Assembly: GCF_003129485.1 (NCBI RefSeq)
Contig: NZ_QFFG01000001.1
Span: 186,001 to 250,000 of the forward strand
DNA: 64,000 bases
Source: Polaribacter aquimarinus
GTDB taxonomy: Bacteria; Bacteroidota; Bacteroidia; Flavobacteriales; Flavobacteriaceae
Direction: 5' to 3'
The translations under genes were made by a program, and so were the position numbers. The stretch's first letter is position 1; each line of letters opens with the position of its first letter. The notes beneath the pieces are model-generated. The model made no database searches and was not told the DNA's origin. It saw nothing but the letters and a program-made list of their open reading frames with translations. Shown here in pieces: positions 9,431 to 17,550 of this stretch.

Positions 9431-9883
9431 CTATTTTTTTTCAGTAGATTCTTTCATTTTACCTTTCCAAGTTCTACCACCCAATGTAGATTTATAATGA
9501 ATGTATCCATCTTTAACTTTTGTAATTTTCATCTTCATTTTAGTACCTGTTTTAAAAGGAAAGTTAGGAAGATTAAAATCTTTAATAATCATATAACACT
9601 CATCTTTAGAAGTCCAAACTAGTTCAGATTTTATAAAATGCTTTTTATTATTAAAAAACTCATAATGTAAATTACCTTCAAAAACTACTTGTACTTCACC
9701 TCCTTTATAAACGTAACTAAAAGTTTTATTCTCTATTAGAGGGGCTTCAGTTGTTTTTTTTCCATCAATTTTTAAAACACTTGCAGAAAGTGGTTTAAGT
9801 GTCATTAAATAATCTTGTGCGCTAACACTAATTGTTATCATTAAGGTAGCAATTATTAATAATTTGTTTTTAAAATTTCTCAT
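9431..9883 (-). CDS. small secreted protein of unknown function
   Basis: 150 residues with a signal peptide (NKLLIIATLMITISVSAQ). The rest is beta-rich and basic: repeated Tyr/Lys/Phe strands, no cysteine in the N-terminal half, C-terminal GRTWKGKMKESTEKK. I do not recognise the family. The start codon lies nine bases after a TTAACCCCTAAAA leader motif that also occurs upstream of the next gene. Probably periplasmic. Confidence 0.6.
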   Translation of the reverse strand: MRNFKNKLLIIATLMITISVSAQDYLMTLKPLSASVLKIDGKKTTEAPLIENKTFSYVYKGGEVQVVFEGNLHYEFFNNKKHFIKSELVWTSKDECYMIIKDFNLPNFPFKTGTKMKMKITKVKDGYIHYKSTLGGRTWKGKMKESTEKK

Positions 9884-9892
9884 TGTAATAAA

Positions 9893-9925
9893 TTTTAGGG
9901 GTTAATATTTTTTAATTAGGGTTAA
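9893..9925 (-). promoter_or_regulatory. CCCCTAAA leader motif upstream of the 9431-9883 gene
   Basis: On the minus strand TTAACCCCTAAAA (9893-9905) ends nine bases before the ATG; a weaker TTAACCCTAA copy is at 9916-9925. The same 13-mer recurs at 10266-10278. Role unknown; position suggests a 5' untranslated leader element. Confidence 0.4.
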
Positions 9926-9933
9926 AATTATTT

Positions 9934-10218
9934 TTATTTATAAATAAGGTGTAATAAAAAACTTTCTTCAGGTTCAGTTATTGTAACCTGTGTAGGTTTA
10001 GGGTGCATAATTATATTATTTCTTGATGTTGTTAATACAGCATCCTTAGAGAAAAAAAATGCAGTTGAATATATTTTATGAATACTCTTTGTAGCCACTT
10101 GTAAAAATTTCAACGTGTTTAATGAATCCACATTTTGTTGAAATACGAGAACAGATACAATAGTTAATATTGGTAAAGTTGTAAATCTTAAAAAATTATA
10201 GGGAAATTTTTTAGTCAT
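9934..10218 (-). CDS. small membrane-anchored protein, unknown
   Basis: 94 residues, one hydrophobic segment (TTLPILTIVSVLVF, about residues 13-26) after a basic N-terminus, then a soluble tail ending in HLIYK. No family recognised. The best support that it is real is the leader: GCCCCTAAACC sits three bases before the ATG, and a full TTAACCCCTAAAA copy is 47 bases upstream. It could be a signal-anchored periplasmic peptide. Confidence 0.45.
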   Translation of the reverse strand: MTKKFPYNFLRFTTLPILTIVSVLVFQQNVDSLNTLKFLQVATKSIHKIYSTAFFFSKDAVLTTSRNNIIMHPKPTQVTITEPEESFLLHLIYK

Positions 10219-10221
10219 TGG

Positions 10222-10282
10222 TTTAGGGGCAAAAAGAGTATTTAATTAATACTTAACTTTTTAAGTTTTAGGGGTTAATTAA
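10222..10282 (-). promoter_or_regulatory. paired CCCCTAAA leader motifs upstream of the 94-residue gene
   Basis: On the minus strand TTAATTAACCCCTAAAA (10266-10282) and GCCCCTAAA (10222-10230). The first is identical over 13 bases to the copy at 9893-9905. The intervening leader contains ATTAATTAAAT-type AT-rich sequence only. Confidence 0.4.
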
Positions 10283-10342
10283 TTATTAATTTCTTCAAAT
10301 ATATATATTTTTTTTTAAAAGTAAATAAAAAACTTTAAAAAA

Positions 10343-10972
10343 CTAAAAAGTCGATTTTATATTTAAGGCTACTTCTGCCCAAGTTTTTGAAACTCCATCA
10401 GCTCCTTTATGTAAATCTTTACAAACTGTATTTAAAGAGTTTAGTGCTTCTATAGCATTCCATTTAGTAACATCCATGGTAGCATTCATTGTAAAAGTTT
10501 TACCTTGTATAGTGTAAGAAAAAGGCACTTTATTAGAAACACCATTCATTGTAATATTTGTATATCCTAAAGAATCATTTTCTATAACTAATTTTCCAGA
10601 CAGTAACTTAGTATTGTCCATTACTGCAAAAAAGAATTTCTTAATCTTAAAATCTCTACTGGTGTCTTTAGTAAATATACTGCTAACTGGAATCGAAAAC
10701 TCAGTATTATTAATTGCTTCTTTAATGGTATTTCCTTCACCACCAGAGTTAATATTAACTTTTTTAAATTGACCACCTACAGGTACTTTATCTGTAGTTT
10801 TGTAGGCTGTAAAATTAATTTCATTCTTGGCATTTTTTAATGAAAATACAGCTGTACTCTTTTTCTCTTTAGCTTTATCTTCTTTACTATAATTAGGTTT
10901 TTTTTCTGACTTACAAGCAGAAAAGTTAAAAATTAATACGGTTAGTACTGATAGGGTAAATATTCTTTTCAT
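10343..10972 (-). CDS. YceI family lipoprotein
   Basis: 209 residues. Lipoprotein signal with lipobox FSAC (Cys20), a Lys/Glu-rich linker, then a YceI-like lipocalin-type beta-barrel (NEINFTAYKTTDKVPVGGQF, DFKIKKFFFAVMD, YTNITMNGV). YceI barrels bind isoprenoids or amphipathic lipids. It is the last gene of the rsfS-ftsH-cdsA-psd operon, three bases after the ACBP stop, which suits a lipid-handling envelope role. The ligand cannot be told from sequence. Confidence 0.85.
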   Translation of the reverse strand: MKRIFTLSVLTVLIFNFSACKSEKKPNYSKEDKAKEKKSTAVFSLKNAKNEINFTAYKTTDKVPVGGQFKKVNINSGGEGNTIKEAINNTEFSIPVSSIFTKDTSRDFKIKKFFFAVMDNTKLLSGKLVIENDSLGYTNITMNGVSNKVPFSYTIQGKTFTMNATMDVTKWNAIEALNSLNTVCKDLHKGADGVSKTWAEVALNIKSTF

Positions 10973-10975
10973 GAT

Positions 10976-11242
10976 TTAATCTGTATTTTTTAAAACTGTA
11001 TTTGCTAATTTTATATATTCTTTTTTTGCTTCTTCTGTTGTCATACCATTTAGTTGCATCCAAGCATTAAATTTAAATGCACTTCTTACGGTTAGATTAC
11101 TGTTTAGAGAAAATTTATTTCCAAAATTAGCTTGTTTATAATAAGCATAGAATTTTAGCATTACATCAGGTGCAAGTACTTTTTTTAACTCTGAAATTTT
11201 ATCAAAAGCTTCATTAAATTTTTTATCTAAATCAGTATCCAT
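10976..11242 (-). CDS. acyl-CoA-binding protein (ACBP)
   Basis: 88 residues, the normal ACBP length, four helices. Diagnostic pieces are KFYAYYKQANFG, the KFNAWMQLNGMTTEEAKKEYI block and conserved Lys and Tyr residues that contact the CoA phosphate. ACBP holds long-chain acyl-CoA in the cytoplasm. It lies two bases after psd and three before yceI, so it is co-transcribed with phospholipid genes. ACBP is best known from eukaryotes and is patchy in bacteria. Confidence 0.85.
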   Translation of the reverse strand: MDTDLDKKFNEAFDKISELKKVLAPDVMLKFYAYYKQANFGNKFSLNSNLTVRSAFKFNAWMQLNGMTTEEAKKEYIKLANTVLKNTD

Positions 11243-11244
11243 TT

Positions 11245-11901
11245 TTACTTTTGAGCGACAATTTGTTCTCCTCCTTTTACTTTATCACCTAGAGCTACAT
11301 TTAATTTGGTTCCTAAAGGGAGAAACAAATCAACTCTAGACCCAAATTTTATAAAACCTGCATCTGTTCCTATTGCTACTTTGTCTCCTTCTTTGGCATA
11401 ATTTACAATTCTTTTTGCCAAAGCACCTGCTATTTGCCTATATAAAACATCTCCAAAAGAATTGTTATGAATAACCACTGTGGTTCTTTCATTTTCTGTT
11501 GATGCCTTAGGATGCCACGCAACTAAGTATTTTCCTGGGTGATATTTACTATACTTAATGATTCCACTCATTGCATACCTTGTAACATGTACATTAATTG
11601 GAGACATAAAAATCGAAACTTGAAGTCTTTTATCTTTAAAATACTCAGGTTCTTCAACTTCTTCGATAACCACAACCTTACCATCTACTGGAGCAATTAA
11701 AACATCTTCTTTAGTTGGTGCAACTCTTTTTGGGTTTCTAAAAAATTGTAAAATAATAATTAAAAATACTATAATTACTATTTGAATTGTTTTAACCAAC
11801 CAAGGAATATCAATAAATTTCTCTACCAATAAAATACCTATAACCGATAAAATTAAAGCTATGGTAATTATTTTATATCCTTCTTTGTGAAAACGAATCA
11901 T
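11245..11901 (-). CDS. psd: phosphatidylserine decarboxylase
   Basis: 218 residues, the short (archaeal-type, PSD-A) form. One or two N-terminal membrane segments (residues 11-52) are followed by FFRNPKRVAP and PVDGKVV. The self-cleavage site is FGSR at residues 186-189, with Ser188 becoming the pyruvoyl cofactor. It converts phosphatidylserine to phosphatidylethanolamine at the inner membrane. Two bases separate it from cdsA, the enzyme supplying CDP-diacylglycerol for the pathway. Phosphatidylserine synthase is not in the window. Confidence 0.95.
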   Translation of the reverse strand: MIRFHKEGYKIITIALILSVIGILLVEKFIDIPWLVKTIQIVIIVFLIIILQFFRNPKRVAPTKEDVLIAPVDGKVVVIEEVEEPEYFKDKRLQVSIFMSPINVHVTRYAMSGIIKYSKYHPGKYLVAWHPKASTENERTTVVIHNNSFGDVLYRQIAGALAKRIVNYAKEGDKVAIGTDAGFIKFGSRVDLFLPLGTKLNVALGDKVKGGEQIVAQK

Positions 11902-11903
11902 AA

Positions 11904-12698
11904 TTAAATTATAAAATTAATATACAAATATACAAACGGAGCAACAAACAACAAACTGTCTAACCTGTCTAAGATACCTCCATGACCAGGCATTATACTT
12001 CCACTATCTTTAATGTTTGCTTGTCTTTTAAATTTAGATTCTACTAAATCACCAACTGTTCCAATAACGCTAACAATTAAAGCTATTACTAGCCAATTAA
12101 AAGTTGTAAATTCTAAATTAAATTTGCTAATCGCAAAAGCAGCTATCAATGCAAAGATTAAGCCTCCTACAAAACCTTCAATAGTTTTCTTAGGTGATAC
12201 AGAAACAAATAGTTTTCTTTTCCCAAAGTTTTTTCCTACTAAGAAAGCAAAACTATCATTTACCCATATCATTATTAATATACTAATCATCAAATTAGGG
12301 TGATACTCTCCTTGATAAATCGGTAATAATACTAAAAAAAGGAGTGAAAAAATAATATACCTTATCATCAAACCTAATTTTTCTCTATCATTAATAAAAG
12401 TTATTTCTTTTTTAACCAATAGTTGATATATTAAATAAACTGAAGATAAAATCGTAATAATTAATATACCTTTTATCGCATATGTATTAGTTTTTTTTAA
12501 CATTAAAAACAATGTTAATGCAAACAATATATAACTAATAAAGCCATTAAACTTAATTAGTTTACTAAACTCCCAAATACATAAAAAACTAAATAAAGAT
12601 ACTAATACTATGTACGATTCTTTAGAAAAAAGAATAGCAAATAAAAATATTAAAACGTAAATAATGCCTGAAAAACTCCTTTTTAAAAGGTTACTCAT
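11904..12698 (-). CDS. cdsA: phosphatidate cytidylyltransferase
   Basis: 264 residues, about seven to eight membrane helices. The family signature is near the C-terminus: VSPKKTIEGFVGG, then GDLVESKFKRQANIKDSG and PGHGGILDRLDSL with the metal-binding Asp residues. It makes CDP-diacylglycerol from phosphatidate and CTP, the branch point for all phospholipids. Spacing is one base to the LUD gene and two to psd. Confidence 0.95.
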   Translation of the reverse strand: MSNLLKRSFSGIIYVLIFLFAILFSKESYIVLVSLFSFLCIWEFSKLIKFNGFISYILFALTLFLMLKKTNTYAIKGILIITILSSVYLIYQLLVKKEITFINDREKLGLMIRYIIFSLLFLVLLPIYQGEYHPNLMISILIMIWVNDSFAFLVGKNFGKRKLFVSVSPKKTIEGFVGGLIFALIAAFAISKFNLEFTTFNWLVIALIVSVIGTVGDLVESKFKRQANIKDSGSIMPGHGGILDRLDSLLFVAPFVYLYINFII

Positions 12699-12699
12699 T

Positions 12700-13284
12700 T
12701 TATAAATCTTCTAATAGCAGCAAATATAAGTTTTTTGAGTTACTGTTTCCGTAGTTTAAGAAATTATCATCATTTTTATCAACACCATAATTTTTTATAG
12801 CAGAAATATTTGTTGGCAAATTTTCTTTGTGATTAATTTTAATTCCTGTTAATCCTTCTCCCATATCTTTAACCAACTGACTTGTAGTAGCAAAAACAAT
12901 AAAGTTTTGTGGCATTGAAGATAACTTTATACTTTTTAGTTGATTTGATGAAAATAAGATATCACCATTATCAGCAATCAAATGTTCACAAGAAGAAAAC
13001 ACTGGAGTGGCTGGTTTTAAATCTTCAGAAATATTAAGTTCTTTTTTATTAAAAAAAACTTTCAATTTATTGTCTAAGAGTGTAATATTTGTCCATGAGT
13101 TTTCTTTTGAGATATTTCTTAAGTTCTCTGAAACCTCTTCTTTTTTGAGACAATACAAAAACTTACCTCCTTTTTGGACAAAATTATGCACAAAAAGATC
13201 ATCTAATGATAGATTTACCTCTTGCTTTTGAATTTCTTTATCCTCTTGTATAGGGATATTGAATAATTTCTTAAAAAAATTCAT
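12700..13284 (-). CDS. LUD domain protein (LutC-like)
   Basis: 194 residues. The second half resembles the LUD domain of lactate-utilisation proteins (CEHLIADNGDILFSS, NFIVFATTSQLVKDMGEGL). It lacks Fe-S cysteine clusters. In Bacteroidota a gene like this is regularly found between ftsH and cdsA. It is not part of a lut operon here, so lactate oxidation is unlikely; the real function is unknown. Spacing is 14 bases from ftsH and one from cdsA. Confidence 0.75.
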   Translation of the reverse strand: MNFFKKLFNIPIQEDKEIQKQEVNLSLDDLFVHNFVQKGGKFLYCLKKEEVSENLRNISKENSWTNITLLDNKLKVFFNKKELNISEDLKPATPVFSSCEHLIADNGDILFSSNQLKSIKLSSMPQNFIVFATTSQLVKDMGEGLTGIKINHKENLPTNISAIKNYGVDKNDDNFLNYGNSNSKNLYLLLLEDL

Positions 13285-13298
13285 TTAATTAAAGATAT

Positions 13299-15269
13299 TT
13301 ATAATTTTTCAGCACTCTGATTTACTGGGGGAATATCTTTTTTTTCTTCATTTTTTTCTTCTACTTCTTCAAATGGCCTTTTTCCAAATATTTTTTCTAA
13401 ATCGTCTTTGAAAATAACTTCTTTTTCTAACAACAACTCAGCTAAAATAGTCAATTTCTCTTTATTTTTACTTAACAACTCAATTGCTCTTACATATTGA
13501 GCCTCAATCATTTTAGAGATTTCTTTATCTATTTTCTGTCCTGTTTCTTCACTATAAGGTTTTACAAAAGCATCATTTCCAGAAGAATCATAATAGGTAA
13601 TATTACCAACTTCTTCATTTAAACCATAAACTGTAACCATTGCTCTGGCTTGTTTGGTTACTTTTTCTAAATCACTTAAGGCACCTGTAGAAATTTTATC
13701 AAAAATGATTTTTTCTGCTGCTCTACCTCCTAAGGTGGCACACATTTCATCTAACATTTGTTCGGTTTGAACAATCATCCTTTCAGCAGGCAAATACCAA
13801 GCAGCTCCTAAAGATTGTCCTCTTGGAACAATAGTAACTTTTACTAATGGAGCTGCATGCTCTAGCATCCAGCTAACTGTTGCGTGACCTGCTTCATGAA
13901 AAGCAATTACTTTCTTTTCTTTAGGAGTAATTACTTTATTCTTCTTCTCTAGCCCACCAACAATTCTATCTACAGCATCTAAAAAATCTTGATGTTCTAT
14001 GAGTTTTTTACTGTTTCTAGCAGCAATTAGAGCTGCTTCATTACACATATTTGCAATATCGGCACCAGAGAAACCTGGTGTCTGTTGAGCTAAAAACTCA
14101 ACATTTACATCTTCTCCTAACTTTAAAGGTTTTATATGTACTTCGAAAATTTCTTGTCTTTCTTTTATATCCGGCAAGTCAACATATATTTGTCTATCAA
14201 AACGTCCAGCTCTCATTAAAGCTTTATCTAAAACATCTGCCCTATTCGTAGCAGCCAAAACTATAACATTGGTGTCAGTTCCAAAACCATCCATCTCAGT
14301 TAATAACTGATTCAAAGTATTTTCACGCTCATCATTTCCTCCTGTCATACTATTCTTACCACGAGCTCTACCAATCGCATCAATTTCATCAATAAAAATA
14401 ATTGAAGGGGATTTTTGTTGAGCTTGTTTAAATAAATCTCTTACTCTAGAAGCTCCAACACCAACAAACATCTCTACAAAATCTGAACCTGATAAAGAGA
14501 AAAAAGGCACGCCTGCTTCTCCTGCAACAGCTTTAGCCAACAAAGTTTTACCTGTACCTGGAGGACCAACTAAAAGAGCTCCTTTAGGAATTTTTCCACC
14601 TAAAGAAGTATATTTTTCTGGGCTTTTTAAGAAATCTACAATCTCTTGAACTTCTTCTTTTGCACCTTCTAAACCGGCTACATTTTCGAATGTTGTCTTT
14701 ACTTTGGTGTCTTTATCAAATAATTTTGCTTTTGATTTTCCAATATTAAAAATTTGACCGCCACCACCGCCGCCAGCGCCACCGCCAGACATTCTTCTCA
14801 TAAAAAATAACCAGATAGCAATTAAAATTATGAATGGCAAGAAACCTAAAATTGTTTCGAACATACTAGTACGTTCTACATTTTCTTTATCAAAATCAAG
14901 ATTATTCTCTTCTTTCGCTTTTTCAATATTATTTTCGAAGTTTTGTAAATCGCCAAAATTATATTCAAAAAGAGAAGAACCTTTAGAATAAAAAGCAGAA
15001 CTTACCATTTTTTTATAACGTTCTTTATTTAAAGCTTCGTCTTTAATGAAAATTTGAGCTAAATTGTTATTTATAACAACAATTTTCTTTATATCATTCT
15101 CTCTTAGAATTTCATTAAACTCGTTTTTTGAAATATTTTTTGAAGCTAAATCTCCACTACTAAAAAACTGAACTGCAATTATTACAATAAATATAGCAGC
15201 ATAGATCCAATATGCATTAAATTTAAATTTAGGCATATTCGAATTATTATCTTTCTTTGAATCACTCAT
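13299..15269 (-). CDS. ftsH: ATP-dependent zinc metalloprotease FtsH
   Basis: 656 residues. Two membrane segments (about 19-36 and 138-156) flank a periplasmic domain; a Gly-rich linker (162-171) leads into the AAA+ module with Walker A GPPGTGKT (235-242), Walker B IFIDE (291-295) and the Arg finger region RAGRFDRQ. The zinc site is HEAGH at 458-462. FtsH degrades misassembled membrane proteins and selected cytoplasmic ones. Placement with cdsA and psd fits control of membrane lipid balance, as known for FtsH in other bacteria. Confidence 0.97.
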   Translation of the reverse strand: MSDSKKDNNSNMPKFKFNAYWIYAAIFIVIIAVQFFSSGDLASKNISKNEFNEILRENDIKKIVVINNNLAQIFIKDEALNKERYKKMVSSAFYSKGSSLFEYNFGDLQNFENNIEKAKEENNLDFDKENVERTSMFETILGFLPFIILIAIWLFFMRRMSGGGAGGGGGGQIFNIGKSKAKLFDKDTKVKTTFENVAGLEGAKEEVQEIVDFLKSPEKYTSLGGKIPKGALLVGPPGTGKTLLAKAVAGEAGVPFFSLSGSDFVEMFVGVGASRVRDLFKQAQQKSPSIIFIDEIDAIGRARGKNSMTGGNDERENTLNQLLTEMDGFGTDTNVIVLAATNRADVLDKALMRAGRFDRQIYVDLPDIKERQEIFEVHIKPLKLGEDVNVEFLAQQTPGFSGADIANMCNEAALIAARNSKKLIEHQDFLDAVDRIVGGLEKKNKVITPKEKKVIAFHEAGHATVSWMLEHAAPLVKVTIVPRGQSLGAAWYLPAERMIVQTEQMLDEMCATLGGRAAEKIIFDKISTGALSDLEKVTKQARAMVTVYGLNEEVGNITYYDSSGNDAFVKPYSEETGQKIDKEISKMIEAQYVRAIELLSKNKEKLTILAELLLEKEVIFKDDLEKIFGKRPFEEVEEKNEEKKDIPPVNQSAEKL

Positions 15270-15288
15270 TTATATTAAAATCAAAAAA

Positions 15289-15657
15289 TTAAACTGGATT
15301 TATTTCTGTTATTTTGGCATCTCCCCAAAGACTCTCTATGTCGTAAAAATCTCGGACATGTTTTTGAAAAATATGCACTACAACATGCACATAGTCCATT
15401 AAAACCCATTCAGAATTTGTCTGACCTTCGATATGCCAAGGCTTATCTTTCAGTTCTTTACTCACTATTTTTTGAACTGAACCAGAAATTGCATTTACCT
15501 GTGTATTTGAACTACCAGAACAGATTATAAAATAATCACAAACGGTATTCTCTATATCTCGTAAGTCTAATAATTGAATATCTTCTCCTTTAACTTCATC
15601 AATGCCTTTTATGATTGCTGCAATTAAATCGTCTTTACTTACTTGTTTTTTTGTCAT
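15289..15657 (-). CDS. rsfS: ribosome silencing factor RsfS
   Basis: 122 residues. Typical RsfS/Iojap sequence: AAIIKGIDEVKGEDIQLLDLRDIE, YFIICSGSSNTQVNAI, WHIEGQTNSEWVLMDY and VVVHIFQKHVRDFYDIESLW. It binds ribosomal protein L14 and blocks subunit joining when nutrients are short. The ATG at 15657 is preferred over a TTG eight codons upstream, since that TTG overlaps the promoter -7 element. First gene of the ftsH operon. Confidence 0.95.
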   Translation of the reverse strand: MTKKQVSKDDLIAAIIKGIDEVKGEDIQLLDLRDIENTVCDYFIICSGSSNTQVNAISGSVQKIVSKELKDKPWHIEGQTNSEWVLMDYVHVVVHIFQKHVRDFYDIESLWGDAKITEINPV

Positions 15658-15678
15658 TAACTTTTTTCTAATTAAACG

Positions 15679-15686
15679 CAAAGTTA
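15679..15686 (-). promoter_or_regulatory. -7 promoter element (TAACTTTG) of the rsfS-ftsH-cdsA-psd operon
   Basis: Perfect TAnnTTTG on the minus strand, with transcription expected about 15 bases before the rsfS ATG. No clear -33 TTG. The following seven genes have gaps of 1-19 bases and no other obvious promoter. Confidence 0.6.
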
Positions 15687-15743
15687 TTATTTTTTTGCGA
15701 CTATTTTATGTAATATTACAGTAGTTTACACTTTATTTAACAG

Positions 15744-16475
15744 TTGAAAATAATCAAACTTAATGCCATTGATTCTACCAATTCTTTTTTGAAAGATTTG
15801 GCACAGAATTCTACACTAGAAAATTACACTGTCGCAATAACTGAAGATCAAACCAAAGGCAGAGGACAACAAGAGAGTAAATGGGTTACAGCACCCCTTA
15901 AAAACCTTACATTCAGCATCTTTGTAAAGTTCAACAAATTAAGAATCAATCAAAAAAGATATTTAAACTTTGCTATTTCTTTGGCGATTTATGATGCTCT
16001 TTTAGAAAAAAAAATAGACAAAATCTCTATAAAATGGCCCAACGACATTATGGCAGCAAATAAAAAAATTTGCGGAATTTTAATTGAAAATACATTTATT
16101 GGAGATAGAATTAAGAATTCTATTACTGGAATTGGTTTGAATGTTAATCAAGAAATATTTCCTGAATATTTAAAAAATGTCACTTCTTTAAAGTTAGAAA
16201 AAGGGTTTGATTTCAATTTAAATAATCTCCTGAATGATATTTTAATTAAAATTCAAGAAAAAATAAAATTATTAGAAAATAATGAGTTTGATTTACTTGA
16301 AAATAGTTATTTGAATGTTCTGTATAAAAAAAACATTCCAACAATGTTTAAAAATTGTCAGAATGAGATTTTTATAGGAATAATTTATGGTATTTCTACA
16401 GATGGTAAATTACAAATTCAATTAGAAGACGATTCTATCAAAGAATTTGGCATTAAAGAAGTTTCTTTTCTTTAA
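15744..16475 (+). CDS. birA: biotin--[acetyl-CoA-carboxylase] ligase
   Basis: 243 residues. The BirA catalytic core is clear: LNAIDSTNSFLKD, DQTKGRGQQESKW (biotinyl-AMP loop), IKWPNDIMAANKKICGILIE, and a short C-terminal domain. There is no N-terminal DNA-binding domain, so it is the simple ligase, not a repressor. The start is TTG: a stop codon lies two codons upstream and no ATG occurs before the conserved motif. It is divergent from rsfS. Its stop overlaps the convergent SRPBCC stop by four bases. Confidence 0.92.
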   Translation: MKIIKLNAIDSTNSFLKDLAQNSTLENYTVAITEDQTKGRGQQESKWVTAPLKNLTFSIFVKFNKLRINQKRYLNFAISLAIYDALLEKKIDKISIKWPNDIMAANKKICGILIENTFIGDRIKNSITGIGLNVNQEIFPEYLKNVTSLKLEKGFDFNLNNLLNDILIKIQEKIKLLENNEFDLLENSYLNVLYKKNIPTMFKNCQNEIFIGIIYGISTDGKLQIQLEDDSIKEFGIKEVSFL

Positions 16476-16861
16476 ATTTTACCTATATTTTCTGTGAGCG
16501 TACCAACGAATTTGGTCAATGGTTTTTTAATCATCATTGCCATCATTGGGTTAAAATCACCCTCGAACTTTAATTCTATTTCTGTTTTATTTTCTTTAAT
16601 TTCATTGATATTAGCAGCTAAAGTAAATGGTAATTTACTACTTGCAGCACCCAAAGTAATGTTAGAAAACTCAGTTTTTTCTTTTAACACCAATCTAATT
16701 TCTGGCATTCCAGGTAATCCGAACAAAAAAGAATCTCCATCCACTTCAAATTTTTGAATATTCTCGGGCATTATTTCTTTAAAATTATTCAAATCAGAAA
16801 AAAAAGTAAATACCTCTTCTGCAGATTTTTCTAATGTAACAGTATTTCCGTTTATATTCAT
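16472..16861 (-). CDS. SRPBCC (START-like) family protein
   Basis: 129 residues. The N-terminal LEKSAEEVFTFFSDLNNFKEIMPE and the alternating strands with a long C-terminal helix (MMAMMIKKPLTKFVGTLTENI) fit the SRPBCC/Bet v1 fold that binds hydrophobic ligands. Ligand and role unknown. It lies nine bases after pyrE and is probably co-transcribed with it. Convergent overlap with birA of four bases. Confidence 0.75.
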   Translation of the reverse strand: MNINGNTVTLEKSAEEVFTFFSDLNNFKEIMPENIQKFEVDGDSFLFGLPGMPEIRLVLKEKTEFSNITLGAASSKLPFTLAANINEIKENKTEIELKFEGDFNPMMAMMIKKPLTKFVGTLTENIGKI

Positions 16862-16870
16862 GTTTTTATT

Positions 16871-17512
16871 TTATTGATTCCACTCACTAGGATTTTTCCT
16901 CCAATCATTTAACGTAACCAACTCTTTTTGAGTAACGTAATTACTTTCTAAGGCTTGTTCTAGCAAGTTTTCGTAATTACTTAAGGTAGTTAAACTTACA
17001 TTCTTCTTTTCAAAATTTTTATCAGCTACATCAAATCCATAAGAAAAAATAGCAACCATACCTTTAACTACTGCTCCTGCTTCTTTTAAAGCTTCTACAG
17101 CATTTAAACTGCTATTACCTGTGCTAATTAAATCTTCAATAACCACAACGTTCTGACCACTTTCCAAGTGTCCTTCTATTTGGTTTTTTCTACCGTGTTT
17201 TTTCGGTTCTGGTCTCACGTAAATAAACGGAACACCAAGTTCTTGAGCCACCAAAATTCCGATAGCGATTGCGCCTGTAGCAACACCAGCAATTACATCT
17301 GGCTTACCATATTCTAATTCAACAATTTTTGCAATTTCTTCTTTTAAAAAAACACGAACTGGAGGATAAGATAGCGTAACTCTGTTATCGCAATATATTG
17401 GCGATTTCCAGCCTGACGCCCAATTGAATGGTTCATTTGGACTCAACTTTATTGCTTTAATTTGCAATAAAAGTTCGGCTGTTTTTTTTGCCGTATCTTT
17501 GTTTAAAATCAT
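16871..17512 (-). CDS. pyrE: orotate phosphoribosyltransferase
   Basis: 213 residues from the ATG at 17512. Family features: FNWASGWKSPIYCDNR, VIAGVATGAIAIG, YVRPEPKKHGRKNQIEG (catalytic Lys loop) and the PRPP-binding VVVIEDLISTGNSS. It joins orotate and PRPP to OMP in pyrimidine synthesis. The frame is open 81 codons further upstream, but that stretch is antisense to the NUDIX gene and unlike PyrE; a normal PyrE begins at this ATG. The promoter -7 element lies five bases before the ATG, so the mRNA is nearly leaderless. Confidence 0.96.
   Translation of the reverse strand: MILNKDTAKKTAELLLQIKAIKLSPNEPFNWASGWKSPIYCDNRVTLSYPPVRVFLKEEIAKIVELEYGKPDVIAGVATGAIAIGILVAQELGVPFIYVRPEPKKHGRKNQIEGHLESGQNVVVIEDLISTGNSSLNAVEALKEAGAVVKGMVAIFSYGFDVADKNFEKKNVSLTTLSNYENLLEQALESNYVTQKELVTLNDWRKNPSEWNQ
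17494..17501 (+). promoter_or_regulatory. -7 promoter element (TATCTTTG) of the NUDIX gene, inside pyrE
   Basis: Perfect TAnnTTTG on the plus strand, 18 bases before the NUDIX ATG and within the first codons of pyrE. A TTC 17 bases upstream is a weak -33. Confidence 0.55.
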
Positions 17513-17516
17513 ATCG

Positions 17517-17550
17517 CAAATGTATAAAGTTTTTGTAAATGATGCCCCAA
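17517..17550 (-). promoter_or_regulatory. promoter of pyrE, overlapping the NUDIX start codon
   Basis: On the minus strand TTG (17548-17550), 23 bases, TACATTTG (17517-17524), matching TTG-N17-23-TAnnTTTG. The -7 element contains the ATG of the divergent NUDIX gene on the opposite strand. Confidence 0.6.

Noticed and set aside
12700..13284. Lactate utilisation gene lutC
   Set aside because: No lutA or lutB neighbours and the place between ftsH and cdsA is typical of an unrelated housekeeping LUD gene.
17424..17519. N-terminal extension of the NUDIX protein
   Set aside because: Antisense to pyrE, and the -7 promoter element lies inside it.
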